DNA of 6,036 nucleotides from NCBI GenBank assembly GCA_021790415.1, contig JAJYDZ010000107.1, positions 1 through 6,036 on the forward strand. Reading direction: 5' to 3'. Positions within the stretch are counted from its first letter, which is position 1, and every line of letters starts with the position of its first letter. This stretch comes from Thermoplasmata archaeon. Lineage in GTDB: Archaea; Thermoplasmatota; Thermoplasmata; Thermoplasmatales; Thermoplasmataceae. The position numbers and the translations under genes were made by a program. Below the pieces are notes generated by a model. That model ran no database searches and was not told where the DNA came from. It saw nothing but the letters and a program-made list of their open reading frames with translations. This document shows, one piece after another, positions 5,129 to 6,036 of the stretch.

Positions 5129-5147
5129 GAATGCCTAAAATCGATAG
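5107..5147. repeat. Imperfect 12-bp inverted repeat (hairpin)
   Basis: Arms CTAT-AG-TTTTAGGC (5107-5120) and GCCTAAAA-TCG-ATAG (5133-5147) pair over 8 + 4 base pairs with a small internal loop, around a 12-base loop. The hairpin lies at the left edge of the epimerase remnant, where the open frame changes. It could be a transcription terminator for abiV-fkbM, the end of a lost mobile element or chance. No T-tract follows it. Confidence 0.5.
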
Positions 5148-5422
5148 AAGTCCATACTGATTCGCTCTGTAATATCCTTAATGTTGGTTCGGGTAGTGCT
5201 GTATCAAAGATTGCGGATATTACATTGTCAGCAACGCAAAGTGAGACTAAACTAAATGTCAGAAGCGGCAATAATAGACAAGAAAATTATCTACATAATC
5301 CCATAGCAGATATTTCTCTATCACGTAAAGTCCTAAAGTGGTTACCAATGCGTTCGCTGGATGAAGGCGTTAGGAAAGACATAAAGTGGTTTACACAGAA
5401 CGCGTCTAACAAGCTAGTCTAA
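5129..5422 (+). pseudogene. C-terminal remnant of an NAD-dependent sugar epimerase/dehydratase
   Basis: The frame is open from 5129 (after a TGA at 5126-5128) to a TAA at 5420-5422, about 97 residues with no plausible start codon at its beginning. It reads NILNVGSGSAVSKIADI, matching the NVGSGxxxSIxELA segment of extended SDR sugar epimerases. It then reads ADISLSRKVLKWLP and SLDEGVRKDIKWF, matching their usual C-terminal end (ADISKARKxLGWxPxxSLEEGLxxTIxWF). The N-terminal Rossmann part and the YxxxK catalytic segment are absent, so this is a broken gene of the UDP-glucose epimerase or UDP-glucuronate decarboxylase type. A TTG at 5225 could nominally start a 65-residue frame, but homology extends upstream of it and it is not a real start. 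Another SDR gene follows directly, so the locus has probably lost or exchanged epimerase genes by recombination. Confidence 0.75.
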
Positions 5423-5430
5423 TTACAAAA

Positions 5431-5440
5431 ATCTTTAAAT
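5431..5440 (+). promoter_or_regulatory. Candidate TATA box for the downstream epimerase gene
   Basis: ATCTTTAAAT, preceded by an A-run, is centred about 23 bases before the ATG at 5460. This fits an archaeal TATA box with transcription starting at or next to the ATG. No Shine-Dalgarno sequence is seen, in keeping with a leaderless message and in contrast to abiV and fkbM. Confidence 0.5.
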
Positions 5441-5459
5441 GCATTGGTTATCCCAAATT

Positions 5460-6036
5460 ATGAAAGTATTGATATCCGGTGGGGCTGGTTATATCGGTTC
5501 CATATTAACTTCTATGCTGTCAGCAAAGGGACATGAAGTTGCGGTAGTTGATAGATTCTTATTCGGTGATACTTTGGGAAATTTACCTAGGGTAACCAAG
5601 TATGCAGAAGACATAAGACATTTTGATACTAGTTTGTTCAAAGAACTCCTAGAAAGATCAGATGCTGTTGTTGATCTTGCAGCCCTCTCCAATGACCCAT
5701 CAGGTGAATTAAATCCCATAAATACCATCTCCATAAATCATCTAGGCAGGCTCAGAGTGGCAGCACTTGCAAAGGAGGTCGGTGTTCCCAAATATATTCT
5801 GCCCTCCTCGTGCAGCATTTATGGCTTCAATGATGAATTTGTTGATGAAAATTCTAAGCCAAACCCGTTAACAACATACGCAAAGGCCAATCTCTCCATT
5901 GAAAAAGATGCCAAGTCCCTTAACTCAGAAGATTTCAATGTCCTTGTTTTCCGTTTGGCAACCGTATATGGTTTATCATTGCGGAGAATGAGATTCGATC
6001 TTGTTATAAACGACGTTGTTGGACAGATTTTCACAA
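5460..6036 (+). CDS. NAD-dependent epimerase/dehydratase (extended SDR), 3' end outside window
   Basis: The first 192 residues of an extended short-chain dehydrogenase/reductase are present and the frame is open to the right edge. The N terminus has the NAD(P)-binding motif GGAGYIG (7-13) and an Asp at the end of the second strand (D31 in VVDRF), which favours NAD(H). The segment LAALSNDPSGEL (73-84), the serine-rich strand LPSSCSIYG (114-122) and NPLTTYAKANL (135-145) follow the order of sugar-nucleotide epimerases and dehydratases. The catalytic Tyr is Y140, but the fourth residue after it is Asn (N144) where Lys is usual. RLATVYG (165-171) and the MRFDLVIND segment are typical of surface-sugar SDRs. 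The ATG at 5460 fits a leaderless promoter. The product probably modifies a nucleotide sugar for the glycan made by this island. Substrate is unknown. Confidence 0.85.
   Translation, partial: MKVLISGGAGYIGSILTSMLSAKGHEVAVVDRFLFGDTLGNLPRVTKYAEDIRHFDTSLFKELLERSDAVVDLAALSNDPSGELNPINTISINHLGRLRVAALAKEVGVPKYILPSSCSIYGFNDEFVDENSKPNPLTTYAKANLSIEKDAKSLNSEDFNVLVFRLATVYGLSLRRMRFDLVINDVVGQIFT

Noticed and set aside
5489..6034. Minus-strand frames inside the right-hand epimerase
   Set aside because: Antisense to a gene with a clear Rossmann motif and catalytic region.
1..6036. CRISPR array, tRNA or rRNA genes
   Set aside because: No regularly spaced repeats and no cloverleaf or conserved rRNA segments were seen on either strand.

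Overview
The window most likely comes from an acidophilic or thermophilic archaeon of the Thermoplasmatales type (Thermoplasma, Ferroplasma, Cuniculiplasma and relatives). The evidence is indirect. Several genes have an A/T-rich TATA element about 23-31 bases upstream of the ATG and so look leaderless. The other start sites use a GGTGA-type Shine-Dalgarno sequence. Both insertion-sequence relics are types that occur in archaea, and the DNA is fairly A+T-rich. The species cannot be named from the sequence.

Layout, left to right. Bases 2-97 (+) look like the 3' end of a gene entering from the left. Bases 118-1036 (-) are a decayed IS630-family transposase: an intact N-terminal helix-turn-helix reading frame (548-1036), then a DDE half (118-547) cut by a frame change at an A8 run and by two internal deletions, the second of which removes the third catalytic acidic residue. 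Bases 1120-2313 (+) encode a divergent family-2-like glycosyltransferase whose DxD metal-binding motif looks degenerate. It converges, with a 4-base gap, on a second IS relic (2318-3093, -). That relic has a DUF2080-type small protein translationally coupled (TGATG) to a zinc-ribbon transposase that stops just after its presumed first catalytic Asp. The arrangement resembles ISA1214-type elements.

After a 213-base spacer come two tightly coupled + strand genes: an AbiV-like HEPN-family abortive-infection protein (3307-4107) and an FkbM-family SAM-dependent methyltransferase (4115-5014). Both are preceded by an almost identical 17-base leader containing the Shine-Dalgarno sequence, so abiV is bracketed by a direct repeat like a cassette. 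Bases 5015-5422 are degenerate DNA. They hold the C-terminal remnant of an NAD-dependent sugar epimerase/dehydratase (5129-5422) and a strong imperfect hairpin at its left edge. From 5460 an apparently intact NAD-dependent epimerase/dehydratase gene with a leaderless promoter runs off the right edge.

Taken together this is an accessory cell-surface glycan or protein-glycosylation island (glycosyltransferase, FkbM methyltransferase, sugar-nucleotide epimerases). It has been reshaped by at least two insertion sequences and by gene loss, and carries an embedded candidate anti-virus gene. The AbiV-like gene and its repeat-bracketed position are the most interesting part.
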